A stretch of 64,000 nt of DNA from Geosiphon pyriformis (GCA_016748015.1 JAAOMT010000591.1:667996-731995), one strand, 5' to 3'; numbered from the stretch's first letter, positions 24,032-34,407 are shown. Notes: a model not told the origin generated them from the letters alone. Numbers and translations: made by a program.

Positions 24032-24770
24032 TATTATAGTTGAAACCCATAGTTTTTATTAGTTATTACATGTATTAGCCACTGATGTCATATAATTAGC
24101 CACCCTATTTTTAGATAGTAATCATTGACCTTATCAATGACCTGACCATTAACCTAATTATTGACCTGATCATTGACCTGATCAATGATCTGATTGTTGA
24201 CCTGATCATTGACCTAATCATTGACTTGATTGTTGACCTAGTCATTAACCACTTTAGATAGATATATAAGTGATGATTTCTTTAGTTGTAGAAAGACATG
24301 ATCAAAGTAACGAAATAAAACAATATTAATTACTTCCTCTTATATCGCTTATTTCTCCTTTCCTTATCTTCAAGTATCTACTTGTTGGCATTCACATATC
24401 TTATCTTTTCCTCTTCTTGATTTGTATTTATTAGAATTAGCCTGAGAAGCAATTGGCTTGCTCTTGTAATTCATTGAATAAAGAAATGATTGAAAAGCAC
24501 AATGATACCTGTTATTGATTCTAAGAATCGCTGAGTTGAGGCATAGAATAATAGCAGCAGTGTTATTTTGTTGACAATCACGGACTATTCCTCTACCTTC
24601 AGATTTAAGAAAAGATTAGTGACTGTGATTTTTATGAAACTGATCATGCACATTGAATTCTTATTCATTCAATTCACTCCCTTATTGTAATTCCCTCTTT
24701 GTTTATTTCCATCACCATACAATACTGTTCTCTCTTGCTATCCGTTAGCTTGTTACTCCAACTCGTAACA
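24032..24770 (+). repeat. C3 5' LTR (739 bp)
   Basis: It starts TATTATAGTTGAAAC (mutated TGTTACGG) and ends CTCGTAACA. It has about eleven units of the 12-bp GACCTGATCATT repeat (about 24118-24250), against four or five in the 3' LTR. TATATAAGTGATGA follows and is a plausible TATA box. Confidence 0.9.
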
Positions 24771-24776
24771 TAAAAG

Positions 24777-24793
24777 TGGTGCTCCCTGTGAGG
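24777..24793 (+). promoter_or_regulatory. C3 primer-binding site
   Basis: TGGTGCTCCCTGTGAGG begins six bases after the LTR. It complements a tRNA 3' end of CCTCACAGGGAGCACCA. The tRNA identity is not determined here. Confidence 0.8.
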
Positions 24794-24822
24794 TTGTCAA
24801 AATTCACTTATTTCCTCATTGT

Positions 24823-26376
24823 ATGGGTAATTACTCATATCTGCCACAGCAATCAGAAGAACACTTTACAGCATACAACAGAAACGACCTAGATTTTATT
24901 GAACTTAATTCTCTGCCCTCCTGCTTGATCTGCTTCCCCCTTGAAGAACAATCCAGTAGACAATTCCAAGACTTTTGAAACTGGTTCCTGAATAAGCATT
25001 CAGCTGAAACCTACACAGCTTATACAACCTATTACTTTAACCAAGCTTATTTTGAAAATGACTTTGAAGAAAGAAACAACAGTATCAATCAGCTCTTATA
25101 TTCTGCAACCTTTGAACAACAGCCCCCTGATTTCGAATATCTGAATCATCAAATCCACATTTGGATTGCTGCCCATCAAGCAACCAAAACTCCCTTTGAA
25201 ACAGAAGAAAAAAGCTACCAAACCACCCCTGTTTTTGACCTTTTATCAAGCAAATCAGACTTGTCTACACAAACAGTTACCCCTGAACCAATGGCTAATG
25301 ACCCCATGCAAGCAAACATTTTGGCCGTCCTCTAAGGTATACAAACTGCTCTAGGAAGAAGAAACAATATCCCACTACCACTATTTAGAAGTGATGTACA
25401 AGATTCAATTAAATGGTTGAATGATTTTGAGAGAGCTGCCACAGCCAACCAGTATAATGAAAAATACAAGTTTTAAATTGTTGGTGGCTACCTCCAAGGC
25501 TCTCCTGCTATCTGGTTTTCACAAGAAACAGATGCCAATGCTCAACACAGAATAATCAAATGGACACCAATTAATGCTGGAGAAGAAAATACCTCTTTCA
25601 CTACCCGATTTGAGGCCAAGTTCAAAACCCCAATATTAATATCAAAATGGCACATGGAATTGGAAAAAAAAATCCAAGGTCCTGGAGAAATAGTGACTGA
25701 ATATGCCAAGGCTATTAGAAAGCCAATCAAACACATAGACTTTGGGAGAAATTGAACAGAAGAGCAGAAAATTCACTCCTTCACAAAAGGATTGAGAACT
25801 GATCTATCATATGCTCTTTGGCCCCTCCTGGCCCTGAAAAATAACCCCACCATGGATATGACTATTGAATTAGCACAAAGAATTGAAGATAACCAAAGGA
25901 TGCACTTGGGATCCACACTACCAGTTTTTGCTCCTGCTCCTGTCATGGCTTCTGTCTCTCAAATGACTGCTACTTCTTTTGCCACTCACACTCAAGATTC
26001 AAATAAACAGTTAATAGACAGACTCACAGCAAATCTAGCCCAGTTATTAGAACTTTTAGCCCAAGCAGTCAGAGAAAATCAACAACCACAAAGACCTAGA
26101 TTTGAACCACGCTTTAATCAATCCCAGCAATCACCTTATCAAAGACAACAAAATCGTGGCCCACCTGTATGCTATCACTGTGGATTAACTGGACACTTTT
26201 CAAGAGATTGCAACAATTTTCCACTGCCTCCACCAGTTCCCAAAAACAATGATGCCCAGAACAACAGATCCAACAACAACAATATTCCCAACCAAAGACC
26301 CAATCATGCCAATATCAATTTCTTTGGAGAGGATCCCCTAGTTGAAGCCACTGTTTATCAGCCTTTAAACTGGTAG
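24823..26376 (+). pseudogene. C3 gag
   Basis: A 518-codon frame runs from ATG (MGNYSYLPQQSEEHF) to TAG. Four internal stops stand where C2 or the family has W or Q: in QDF*NWF, AVL*GIQ, YKF*IVG and GRN*TEE. The capsid-like region includes WLNDFERAATANQY and WHMELEKKIQGPGE. The CCHC knuckle CYHCGLTGHFSRDC (26171-26212) is complete and would bind RNA. A proline/asparagine-rich tail leads to the frameshift site. Confidence 0.85.
26364..26370 (+). promoter_or_regulatory. C3 gag-pol -1 frameshift heptamer
   Basis: T TTA AAC is in the gag frame (CCT TTA AAC TGG TAG). The -1 frame is open upstream and downstream (SAFKLVGTPPKGK) and enters the protease ORF. T TTA AAC is one of the canonical X XXY YYZ slippery sequences. 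I see no strong downstream stem-loop by eye. Confidence 0.78.
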
Positions 26377-27430
26377 GCACACCTCCAAAGGGTAAGAATG
26401 CAAGCCAACCAGAAGAAAACCCCTTTTACACTTTTAACTTAATTGATGATGACCATGACATGGATGAACTAGCAATCAACCCCTCTGAATCCACAAGAAA
26501 GAAGAAGAAAGCCAAAGTTGATTTCGTTCTGGACCCCAATAAAGCTTCTATATCAACTGCTGACAACAATGAGCCCCCAAAAGCCAAAGTTTTCAAAAAC
26601 CCTTTAAAGTTGGAACCCCCAGAAATAGTACAAAAATCCGGCCCCTATTCTGTTGTCAAAGATCTCATGGAAACCCCAGCACATATAATCTTTGGCCAAT
26701 TGATAACCCATCCACAATTCAGAAAAGATCTTCGCAAATCTCTGATTCCAAAAAAAAAGACATCCAAAACCAACAAATGCCCTCACCAAGCTGAACTTGC
26801 TGACAATAGCAATGTCACTCCTCTAATTTGCAAAGCTCAAGTGGCTGGCTACTTCATCAATTTGATTCTAGACAGTGGATCATCTGTTAGTGTTATTGCT
26901 AAACACTTTCTTAAAGCAATTGGCAGAAAAATTGATGAACCATCCACACGACCAATGACCAATGTGCATGGTGATAAGAAGAAAGGGCTTGGCATAGCCA
27001 AAGCTATTCCTGTCCACATCAATGGCATCAGCATTGAAACTGATATGGAAGTATCTGAAGTGAAAAAATACACCATCATTGTTGACAATGAATGGCTCAA
27101 GAAAGCAAAAGCTTTGCTTGATTATAAACTCTGTAAACTAATCATCAGATGTGGTGAAAAACCCATTGTGGTTAAGTGTCACTATTGGACAACTCCTCTA
27201 GTACCCAAGCAGAGCCCAGAAGAAAATGAATCAGACAAATCAGATGATAAAAAAAGTGAGAAAGAAGAAGAACAAGAAGAAACTGCTGAACTCACCTATA
27301 CCATCTTCACCAGCAATGGCAAACCACTGGATAATGTCAAGGCAGATAAAGAAGGAATCATTATTAATAGCAAGCTGATCTGCTGGTCTTATTATAACAT
27401 GCTCAGAAGAATCTTTAACAGAAAGCCAAA
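26371..27430 (+). pseudogene. C3 protease and spacers
   Basis: Entry is through the -1 frame, with an internal ATG at 26460. After a charged spacer (KKKKAKVDFVLDPNKAS) comes the retropepsin core LILDSGSSVSVIAKHFL with catalytic DSG intact (about 26863-26913), then IIVDNEWL, then an acidic E/D/K-rich linker. The frame is lost at about 27428, where 13 bases present in C2 and C6 are missing between short AGAAAGC repeats. The printed ORF to 27518 therefore ends out of frame. Confidence 0.8.
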
Positions 27431-27454
27431 TACAGTTATTGGTGGCATGGTCCT

Positions 27455-27720
27455 TGTGCCTGGTGCTGGTGCAACAAACTATTGTATTCTCCAAGCAATG
27501 AATGCATGTTCTGCCTGATCTATTACAAAGATTGGGAACCAATCAGTTTGATATCCCGAGAGGAAATAAAAAAAGTCCAAAAGTCCTTTAAAAACGAACC
27601 ACCTGAAATCTAATCACTGGTTGTAGAACAAAAAAAACCCTCTCCAGAAGAAAGAAAGATAGACATTGAAAACCTGCTGGCTAGAAACAGCCCAGTTATC
27701 TTAAAAGAAGGTGAACCTTC
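27455..27720 (+). pseudogene. C3 cysteine cluster and linker to RT
   Basis: CAWC at 27455-27466 and CMFC at 27503-27514 form C-x2-C-x12-C-x2-C, preceding LIYYKDWEPISLISREE. It is the same module as at C2 17629-17688. It resembles a compact zinc finger; no named family recognised. It is out of frame with the protease because of the 13-bp deletion. Confidence 0.6.
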
Positions 27721-29040
27721 TGGACATACACATGTGATACAACACACCATCATCACCAGAGAAACTCGCCCCATCCATTTGAAGCCTTATCAATCCAACC
27801 GGCACAATGATAAGTTTATCAAAAAGGAAATAACCCGAATGAAAAACCTTGGATTCATACAGGAAACCAAGAGTGAATGGGCATTCCTGGTTGTAGTGGT
27901 ATCCAAAAAAGAAGGAACCTTATGCTTTTGTGTTGACTATTGCCAATTAAATATCATCACTGAAAGAGACATGTACCCACTTCCCAAGATTGATGCAATG
28001 CTAGACCAATTCTATGGTGCCACTTTCTTCTCAACCATTGATTTAACTGCTGGATTCTAGCAAGTAGAAATGGATTCAGAAAGCAGAAAGAAAACTGCCT
28101 TCATTACCAAGTATGGCACCTATGAATTCACAGTCATGCCTTTTGGTCTTACAAATGCTCTTCCTACCTTTCAACGCTTAATGGACAAAGTATTTGAATC
28201 AGTAAAAGAAAACTTTGTTCTAGTCTACTTGGATGACATAATAGTATACTCAAAAACCTGGGATGAACACCTTGAACATTTGCAAAAGGTTTTTGATCTC
28301 CTTAGAAATGCTGGTCTCAAAATCAATCCAATCAAATTATTCTTTGGACATCAATTCACCCAGTTTCTTGGCCATCTTATTACAAAAGATGGAATCTTCC
28401 CTGATTTAGCCAAAATTGAAAAAGTTCAAAACATTAGACAACCAATAAATGTTCATGAACTACACTCTTTTCTTGGTTTGGCCTCTTATTATCGCAAGTT
28501 TGTCAAGGATTTCTCCAAAATCACCGCTCCTCTCAATCAGCTACTTAAGAAAAACATCAATTATCACTGAGGCACTCATCAACAAAAAGCATTTGAAATT
28601 CTGAAGGAAAAACTGGTTACAGAACCCATTCTCATGCAACCTAATCTGGATTGACCTTTTATCTTCCATACTAATACAACTGGCTATGGACTTGGTGCTG
28701 TTCTTTCCCAGAAAGATAAAGATGGCAGGGAACATGCCATAGCATATGTCAGTAGAACTCTCACACCAGCAAAAAGGAACTACTCAGTCACTGAGCAAGA
28801 ATGCTTAGCAGTAGTTTGGGCTACCAGCTACTGGGACAAATATTTTAAGGGTGTAAAATTTTTGGTGGTAACAGATCACCAAGCTTTGGTTTGGCTATGC
28901 AACAAAAGAAACCTGGAACATAAATGGATAACTTGCTGAATATTCCACTTGGATGAATTTGACTATGACATTCAACACTGCAAAAGAGCTAATCATCAAA
29001 ATGCCGATGCTCTTTCCAGACTTACCATCCAGTGATAGTA
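27721..29040 (+). pseudogene. C3 reverse transcriptase and RNase H
   Basis: RT motifs: TLCFCVDYCQLN, PLPKIDAML, STIDLTAGF (then TAG for W), [13 protein letters not shown] and VYLDDIIVYSKTW (YLDD at 28226-28237). Connection LGHLITKDGIFPD and FLGLASYYRKFV follow. RNase H at about 28640-28900 has the ALAVVWATS-like and TDHQALVWL segments, but its first Asp motif reads HTNTTGYGLG (D to N). Nonsense codons at former W positions (TAG 28058, TGA 28568 and 28652) separate the pieces. Confidence 0.87.
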
Positions 29041-29101
29041 AAACCCTTTCAAACCAAACCAACTTAATTATTTGTAACTTACCCCACAAACAAACACAAT
29101 A

Positions 29102-30417
29102 ATGGACTTGGACAACTACTCTGCCTTAATGAAATTTTTGGGTAAAGGACAATATCCGCCGGACTATACTCGACAGCAAAGAGAACATTTGCGCAAACAA
29201 TCAAATTTCTATTTGATTCACCAGAACCAGTTATATAAAAGAAATAGAAAAGATCTTGACTGCCTCCAGAGAGTCATCAGATTTGAAGAAAAAGAAATTG
29301 TGATCTACAATATGCACACTGATCCATTAGCTAGACACTTTAGAAAAACAAAAATGATCCAGAAAACTTTAGCTCACTATTATTGGCTTACCTTGGGAAA
29401 AGACATTGCTGAATACATCAAAACCTGTGATACCTGCCAAAGAAGAAGAAAATCCAATCACAAGGAAGATATCCATCCAATCTCTGTTGGTCAACCATTT
29501 GACAGAATTGGTATAGATGTTGTTAGACTTTTAACAGTAACTTCTGATGGCAACAGATACATTATTACAGCTACCAACTATCTTACAAAGTGAGTAAAAG
29601 CAAGAGCCACTCCAGACCAAATAGCAGCCTCAATAGCCAATTTCATTTATGAAGATATTATTTGTCGTCATGGCTGCCTCAAAGAACTTTTATCTGACAG
29701 AAGAAGAGCTTTTCTTAATACACTGGTTGAAGAACTTTGCAGAAAAATGGGAATACGTCATAAACTCTCTTCCCCTTATCACCCTCAAACAAATGGCCTA
29801 GTAAAACATTTCAATAGAACACTATGTGAAACCCTAGCCAAAACCAATGAAGAAACCAATCTATAGGACAAAGTATTGCCTTCAGCTTTGTTTGCCTACA
29901 GAACTGTGAATCATGACATAACAAGTTATGAACCCTTTTATTTGCTCTATAGACAAATGGCAACTCTACCAATAGAAACAGATATAGAAACAATACCTTT
30001 TGAAGAAATAACAATAAGAGATTACAAAGACATTTTGCAAAGAAGACTTGGTACTATTCTTGACTCATTGGTAGAAGCACAAATAATTGCCTTTGAAAAG
30101 ATAAAACAGTTCCAAAAGAAGCTCAAAAAGAAAAAGACCTATAAAACACTTTCCTTAAGTGTTGGTGACTTAGTTTTGGAATACCATTCAGACAGAGACA
30201 ATGTTTATGGTGATAAATTCTCCAGCTGCTGGAAAGGACCTTTTATAGTCAACAAAGTTTTGAACAATGGTTCATATATCCTACAAGATCAATATGGAAC
30301 AATATTCAGTGATCGCCCAGTTCATGGCACGTGACTCAAGAAATATCACAAACAACCTAATTGGTTACCTATTGTGGTAATACCAACCCAAATGATCAGC
30401 AAAAATCAGATATAAAT
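29102..30417 (+). pseudogene. C3 integrase
   Basis: The H2C2 region runs from HTDPLARHFRKTKMIQ to CDTCQRRRKSN (about 29314-29450). The first catalytic D is in RIGIDVVRLL and the second in LLSDRRRAF. The third position reads GLVKHFNRTL, with K for E (GAA to AAA). TGA at about 29590 and TAG at about 29863 replace W. The C-terminal domain (SCWKGPFIVNKVLNNGSYIL) follows, with TGA at 30332-30334 and a natural stop near 30415. Confidence 0.85.
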
Positions 30418-30456
30418 AAATGCACTATTCCCAAAACAGAGGTATCTTCAATCGAC

Positions 30457-31113
30457 ATGAACAATTATTTTTTAGATCAAAACATTCAAAATGCTTTCTA
30501 CACTCTCCATGAGTACTGGATCAAAAATTATCCAAATGCTACCCTGACTATTGGAAAACAAACCACCATAATAGACAACAATGGAACTTATACTGTTATC
30601 AGACCAAAGAAAACAACTACCAGAAGGAAAAAAATTGGTAGCAAAATGGATAAATACCTGCTGGAAAGCATAACAGCAGTGATACTTTTACCTTCCAGCA
30701 CAATTGGAAAAATAATACAAGAAATCTTGCCCATAGACAAAAACTTGTCATATGAAAGACAACTAGAACTCTATGGTCATCTTGGTGAAATCATAGAAGA
30801 CATGAAGCTCATGAAGAAAACAACTTCAGAGATACAAGTGGAAATTTTGGGCATTATATGATTAGATGTCCCAAGAGTTTTGACCATTGCTAAAAGAGCC
30901 AGAACTCTTATACAAAGATTTGGTCTCTTGAATACAAAACTTATTTCACCTCAAGTATTATATACCTTATCTACAAAAGACTTCAACAAACTAGTTAGTT
31001 TTGAGTTAGACAAAACCCTTCACATAGACTATCCCATAAATAGCTTGATTTCGCCAGAGCTCAATCTCTTTGAAAAGGATGATGTTACGGTTAAAACCCA
31101 TAGTTTTTATTAG
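30457..31113 (+). pseudogene. C3 ORF3, conserved post-integrase protein
   Basis: The 219-codon frame starts at ATG about 40 bp after the integrase stop and has one internal TGA at 30859-30861 (CAA/CGA or TGG in origin). Features: MNNYFLDQNIQNAFYTLHEY helix, ATLTIGKQTTI strand, RPKKTTTRRKKIGSK basic patch, SYERQLELYGHLGEIIEDM helix, and a C-terminal helical part ending inside the LTR (DDVTVKTHSFY). No membrane segment or signal peptide is convincing. Function is unknown. Confidence 0.7.
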
Positions 31114-31737
31114 TTATCACATGTATTAGCCACTGATGTCATATAATTAGCCACCCTATTTTTAGATAGTGATTGTTGACCTGATCAATGACCTGACTGT
31201 TGACTTGATCATTGATCACTTTAGATAAATATATAAGCAATGATTCTTTTAGCTGTAGAAAGACATAATCAAAGTAACGAAATAAAACAATATCAATTAC
31301 TTCCTCTCATATCGCTTATTTCCCCTTTCTTTATCTTCAAGTATCTACTTGTTGGTATTCACATACTTTATCTTTTCCTCTTCTTGATTTGTATTTATTA
31401 GAATTAGCCTGAGAAGCAATTGGCTTGCTCTTGTAATTCATTGAATAAAGAAACGATTGAAAAGCACAATGATACCTGTTATTGATTCTAAGAATTGCTG
31501 AGTTGAGGCATAGAATAATAGCAGCAGTGTTATCTTGTTGACAATCACGGACTATTCCTCTACCTTCAAATTTAAGAAAAGATTAGCGACTGTGATTTTT
31601 ATGAGACTGATCACGCACATTGAATTCTTACTCATTCAATTCACTCCCTTATTGTAATTCCCTCTTTGTTTATTTCCATCACCATACAATACTGTTCTCC
31701 CTTGCTATTCATTAGCTTGTTACTCCAACCCGTAACA
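31083..31737 (+). repeat. C3 3' LTR (655 bp)
   Basis: It begins TGTTACGGTTAAAAC and ends CCCGTAACA. It has four or five units of the 12-bp repeat (31168-31220), then TATATAAGCAATGA. The 84-bp difference from the 5' LTR is seven repeat units. ATAC follows directly. Confidence 0.92.
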
Positions 31738-32050
31738 ATACTTTATAATAAATACAGTTTTCTTAAATCCATCTTTACTTGTTAAAATTTAACAGTTAAG
31801 TTAATGATTAAAAAAAAAGCAGCATTATGAAATTTATTTAATATTGCATCAATTTTAGAAAGTAAATATATGTTTCTTTTAATGATAATATTTAATTGGT
31901 AATAGTTAATACAGAAACATAAGATTCTATCTTTTTTGAAAATTACTACTACTAAAACATTTATTCATTCTTGGTTTTTTGTATGAACCCAAGTTTTTTT
32001 ATTCAATCTATTTTTTTTTGATAAATTTATATTAAATATGCATCTTATTA
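31738..32050 (-). pseudogene. C0: antisense C-family RT relic, right piece
   Basis: It continues the relic at 23903-24031 across C3. It aligns, with almost all G/C replaced by A/T, with the antisense RT of C6 at about 56325-56640 (LTAEF, PKINTML, DYCQLN, SVVV, NPRF region). Similarity fades by about 32050. This is the boundary between repeats and host sequence. Confidence 0.65.
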
Positions 32051-33152
32051 TTTGCAATTAAAATAAACTTCACTTTGTTAAAACATAATAATAAAAAATT
32101 TAAAAAATTGCTTTATTAATTTAAAAACTCTTATAATTTATAGCAATATCACATTTCAAAAATCTAAATTGTAAAATAATGGCTTTCTATCGATTTCCCA
32201 TAGCTGAAATTTACAAATGGAAGATCCTAGAGAAAATATTAAATCGTGAAATTACAATTCAGAAGACATTGAGCGAAAAAAGAATTACAGATTATCATAA
32301 GGAATAATGAACACACATTGATAAATCTAAGGTAGATGTAATTTTATATAATTAATTAATCCAAAATGACGAAATCCGGCTATTTTGTACTCGTATCCGG
32401 AACCGTTTTGATGATTGGATCTAAAATAAAGAAGCTTGACTTCACGTTAAATGACGACGGATAAGCTTGTAAAGAATCGGGAGAAATGGAAAATATTCTG
32501 CGAATAAACTTTAATGGATTAAAGGGAAAAGAAAAGAATGCACAACTCAGAAAAAAAGATGGTTTCTTGAAGGGCCCGAACGGAAGAGTAGTCTGAATTG
32601 AGTTGCATCATATTATGATGTCTTGTGTATTGCACTTCATAGCACTACCACCGATGAACCGCGTTTCACCCACTCCTGACTCAGATATAATCCATCTTAT
32701 CCATTCATGGATAAAACTTCACGTACCAAGTCAGGAGGGTATCGTTTCTGGTAATTCACCCCACGTTTTCACGTGAGTCCCAAGCTAGAGACGAATTTTG
32801 GTTTTTCTCAGACCTTCCCAAGGGTGAAGAAGACGTAACAAGTAGCCTTGCACGTCTGTATGTTTGCCCTTAACACAAGCTTCCCGTTCGGGCTGAGACG
32901 GAATAAAAAGAAAGAAGGGGGTGAATGGCTCACAATGAAGATACTACACCACTTTTTATTTCAAGATGAGGTGCACAACAATCTTCTTTTGATAGCCAGG
33001 AGTAAAGGGAATTGGATAGAAAAGGATTCATAATAAAAACCGAGAATATGAGAGGAAAAGATGTGATGTCATACAACAAACAAAGCTGATTTATTCGCAG
33101 AAAATACTTCCGAAATTCAAATAATCAAAAGTTGACTCATCTTGAGTTATCA
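32051..33152. other. Intergenic stretch between TE cluster and dlt1-like gene
   Basis: I see no gene here that I can support. Base composition becomes more even (several CpG-rich patches), unlike the flanking repeats, so it is probably host DNA. Short ORFs (a 42-codon ORF from about 32172 and a 61-codon ORF at 32848-33033) have no recognisable features. A nested inverted repeat at 32673-32737 is listed separately. The last 50 bp or so are probably the 3' UTR of the minus-strand gene. Confidence 0.5.
32673..32737. repeat. Nested inverted repeat (stem-loop)
   Basis: CTCCTGACT (32673-32681) pairs with AGTCAGGAG (32729-32737). Between them TTATCCAT-tc-ATGGATAA (32697-32714) forms an 8-bp hairpin with a 2-base loop. 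It could be a structured RNA, a small mobile-element end or a chance cruciform. No flanking duplication was found by eye. Confidence 0.45.
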
Positions 33153-34107
33153 TCATCCACTCTCGATCATTCTCAATAAAACAGTCACAAGTTTCATAAA
33201 TTCAGTATATTGTTGTTCGGAGAATTCATCGTCACTGAACCTCGCGCGCTCATAGCCCTCAATATATAGATGGCCAATTCGACGGTCAATCATATTGTGT
33301 TCAATAAGGAAATCAATGTAGCGTTGAATTGAAATCGAGTGTTGGCGTCGTAGTAGTGAAGAACGTTGAATAGCAGCTTGTTCTATTATATCTGGTGTTT
33401 GAGATATAGAAGTCTTGAAGTGAATATCAGCCAAAGAAGAATCTGTAGTAAAATTTCAGAAAGGGAATTAGCTGATTTTGATTCATTGCATCTTTCCAAG
33501 GCATTAATAGATATCATTCTGCTCAAAAATACCAGGTCGTCCCCAACCAGGTTGTCCGCCATCTTCGACCCGAGGTTCAGCTTCAAATGCGATCTTTGAT
33601 ACTCGAGTTAGTTCAGAAGTTATAAAGCTATGGACTGACTATAAATAAAAGGTGATTTTACTCAAATAGGCGTTTATTGTGACATACTACTAGTGTAGGG
33701 TTAAGAAAAATGAAAGTTTTAGATCCATACCTTTGGGAGGTCCTTAGCATTTATAGGAAGAGAGGATTTTGGAATCGTAGAATTGGCTTTTTTCAAGTAA
33801 TTGATGCGATAAAATCCAATAATAATCGCGAAAAAAGCCTAAACGAGTAGTTATTTTGGTCGTAATTGGTGACAGTTTACTTAGTCAATGACTTTTGATG
33901 GTGATAATTAAGTATTATACTTGAGAGTTCGCTTACTATTGAGATGTATATACCAATTACGAATCCCAAATAAGGCCATGGGCATGTTTTAAAACTGGTT
34001 TGCCTTATAATGTCGAAGGCAGCGACAAACAGCGCAGCTAAGGTCAGTATTCCAAGGAAAAAGAGTGAACTTGTGTACAATCTGTTACCCAGTTCATTTT
34101 CTTCCAT
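33153..34107 (-). CDS. dlt1: Dlt1-like membrane protein, four exons
   Basis: Exons on the minus strand are 34107-33937, 33838-33731, 33638-33533 and 33442-33153, with three GT-AG introns of 98, 92 and 90 bp. Spliced length is 675 bp, 224 residues. The N-terminus has a membrane helix (about residues 13-32, LFFLGILTLAALFVAAFDII). A second spans about 46-67 across the first junction (LGFVIGIYISI then AFFAIIIGFY). Later features are SSLPINAKDLPK, a GWGRP motif, and a C-terminal helical domain (IQRYIDFLIEHNMID, YERARFSDDEFSEQQYTEFM). Two N-terminal membrane helices, the KDLPK/GWG motifs and the YEkARF C-terminus match my memory of the fungal 'defect at low temperature' protein Dlt1. The assignment is by recognition only. 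Its exact role is unclear even in yeast, where loss causes cold sensitivity. Confidence 0.7.
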
Positions 34108-34407
34108 CTACGGAAAGGTGAAGAGTCAAAAGAGAGGGGTGAAGGTGATGGATGATGGGAAGAAAAGATCGAAACACAATGGAAAAATGGGAGAAAGTAA
34201 ATTTTTGTCGTCCAAGGCAGCTGATAGAAGGGCGATCACCTGTAATCTATCCAATCAGGTTTTCAGTTCTAAATTTCCTGATTCTTTTCAAGCTGAGCCT
34301 GCCAATGAAATCTATCCACGACTGCTTACTTATTTGCTTCTGGTCTCAACTAGCTTTTGATTAGAACTTGGCTTCTGTTCTACCAATTAAACTCTAAAAT
34401 ATTTGCC
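34108..34407. promoter_or_regulatory. Divergent promoter region, dlt1-like / spc3
   Basis: The 300 bp between two divergent start codons must hold both promoters and 5' leaders. No clear TATA box stands out. The spc3 side is pyrimidine-rich near the start. The reading frames that cross it (34010-34364) have no coding features. Confidence 0.5.

Larger units (their letters stand above)
24032..31737 (+). mobile_element. Ty3/gypsy element C3 (family C), complete, best preserved
   Basis: C3 is 7.7 kb with perfect 4-bp target duplications ATAC (24028-24031 and 31738-31741). It has LTRs, PBS, gag, frameshift site, protease, cysteine cluster, RT, RNase H, integrase and ORF3. It has the fewest stops of the C copies but is still dead: nonsense changes at W and Q codons, a 13-bp deletion near 27428, and an integrase catalytic E to K change. 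Confidence 0.93.

Noticed and set aside
32848-33033. 61-codon plus-strand ORF downstream of the dlt1-like gene
   Set aside because: It has no recognisable motif, no intron signals and no neighbouring exons; compatible with chance.
33366-33599. Plus-strand 77-codon ORF over the dlt1-like gene
   Set aside because: It crosses exon-intron boundaries of the minus-strand gene, which reads consistently across four exons.
34010-34364. Two overlapping plus-strand ORFs (116 and 70 codons) in the divergent gap
   Set aside because: They overlap exon 1 of the dlt1-like gene on the other strand and show no family features or conserved start.
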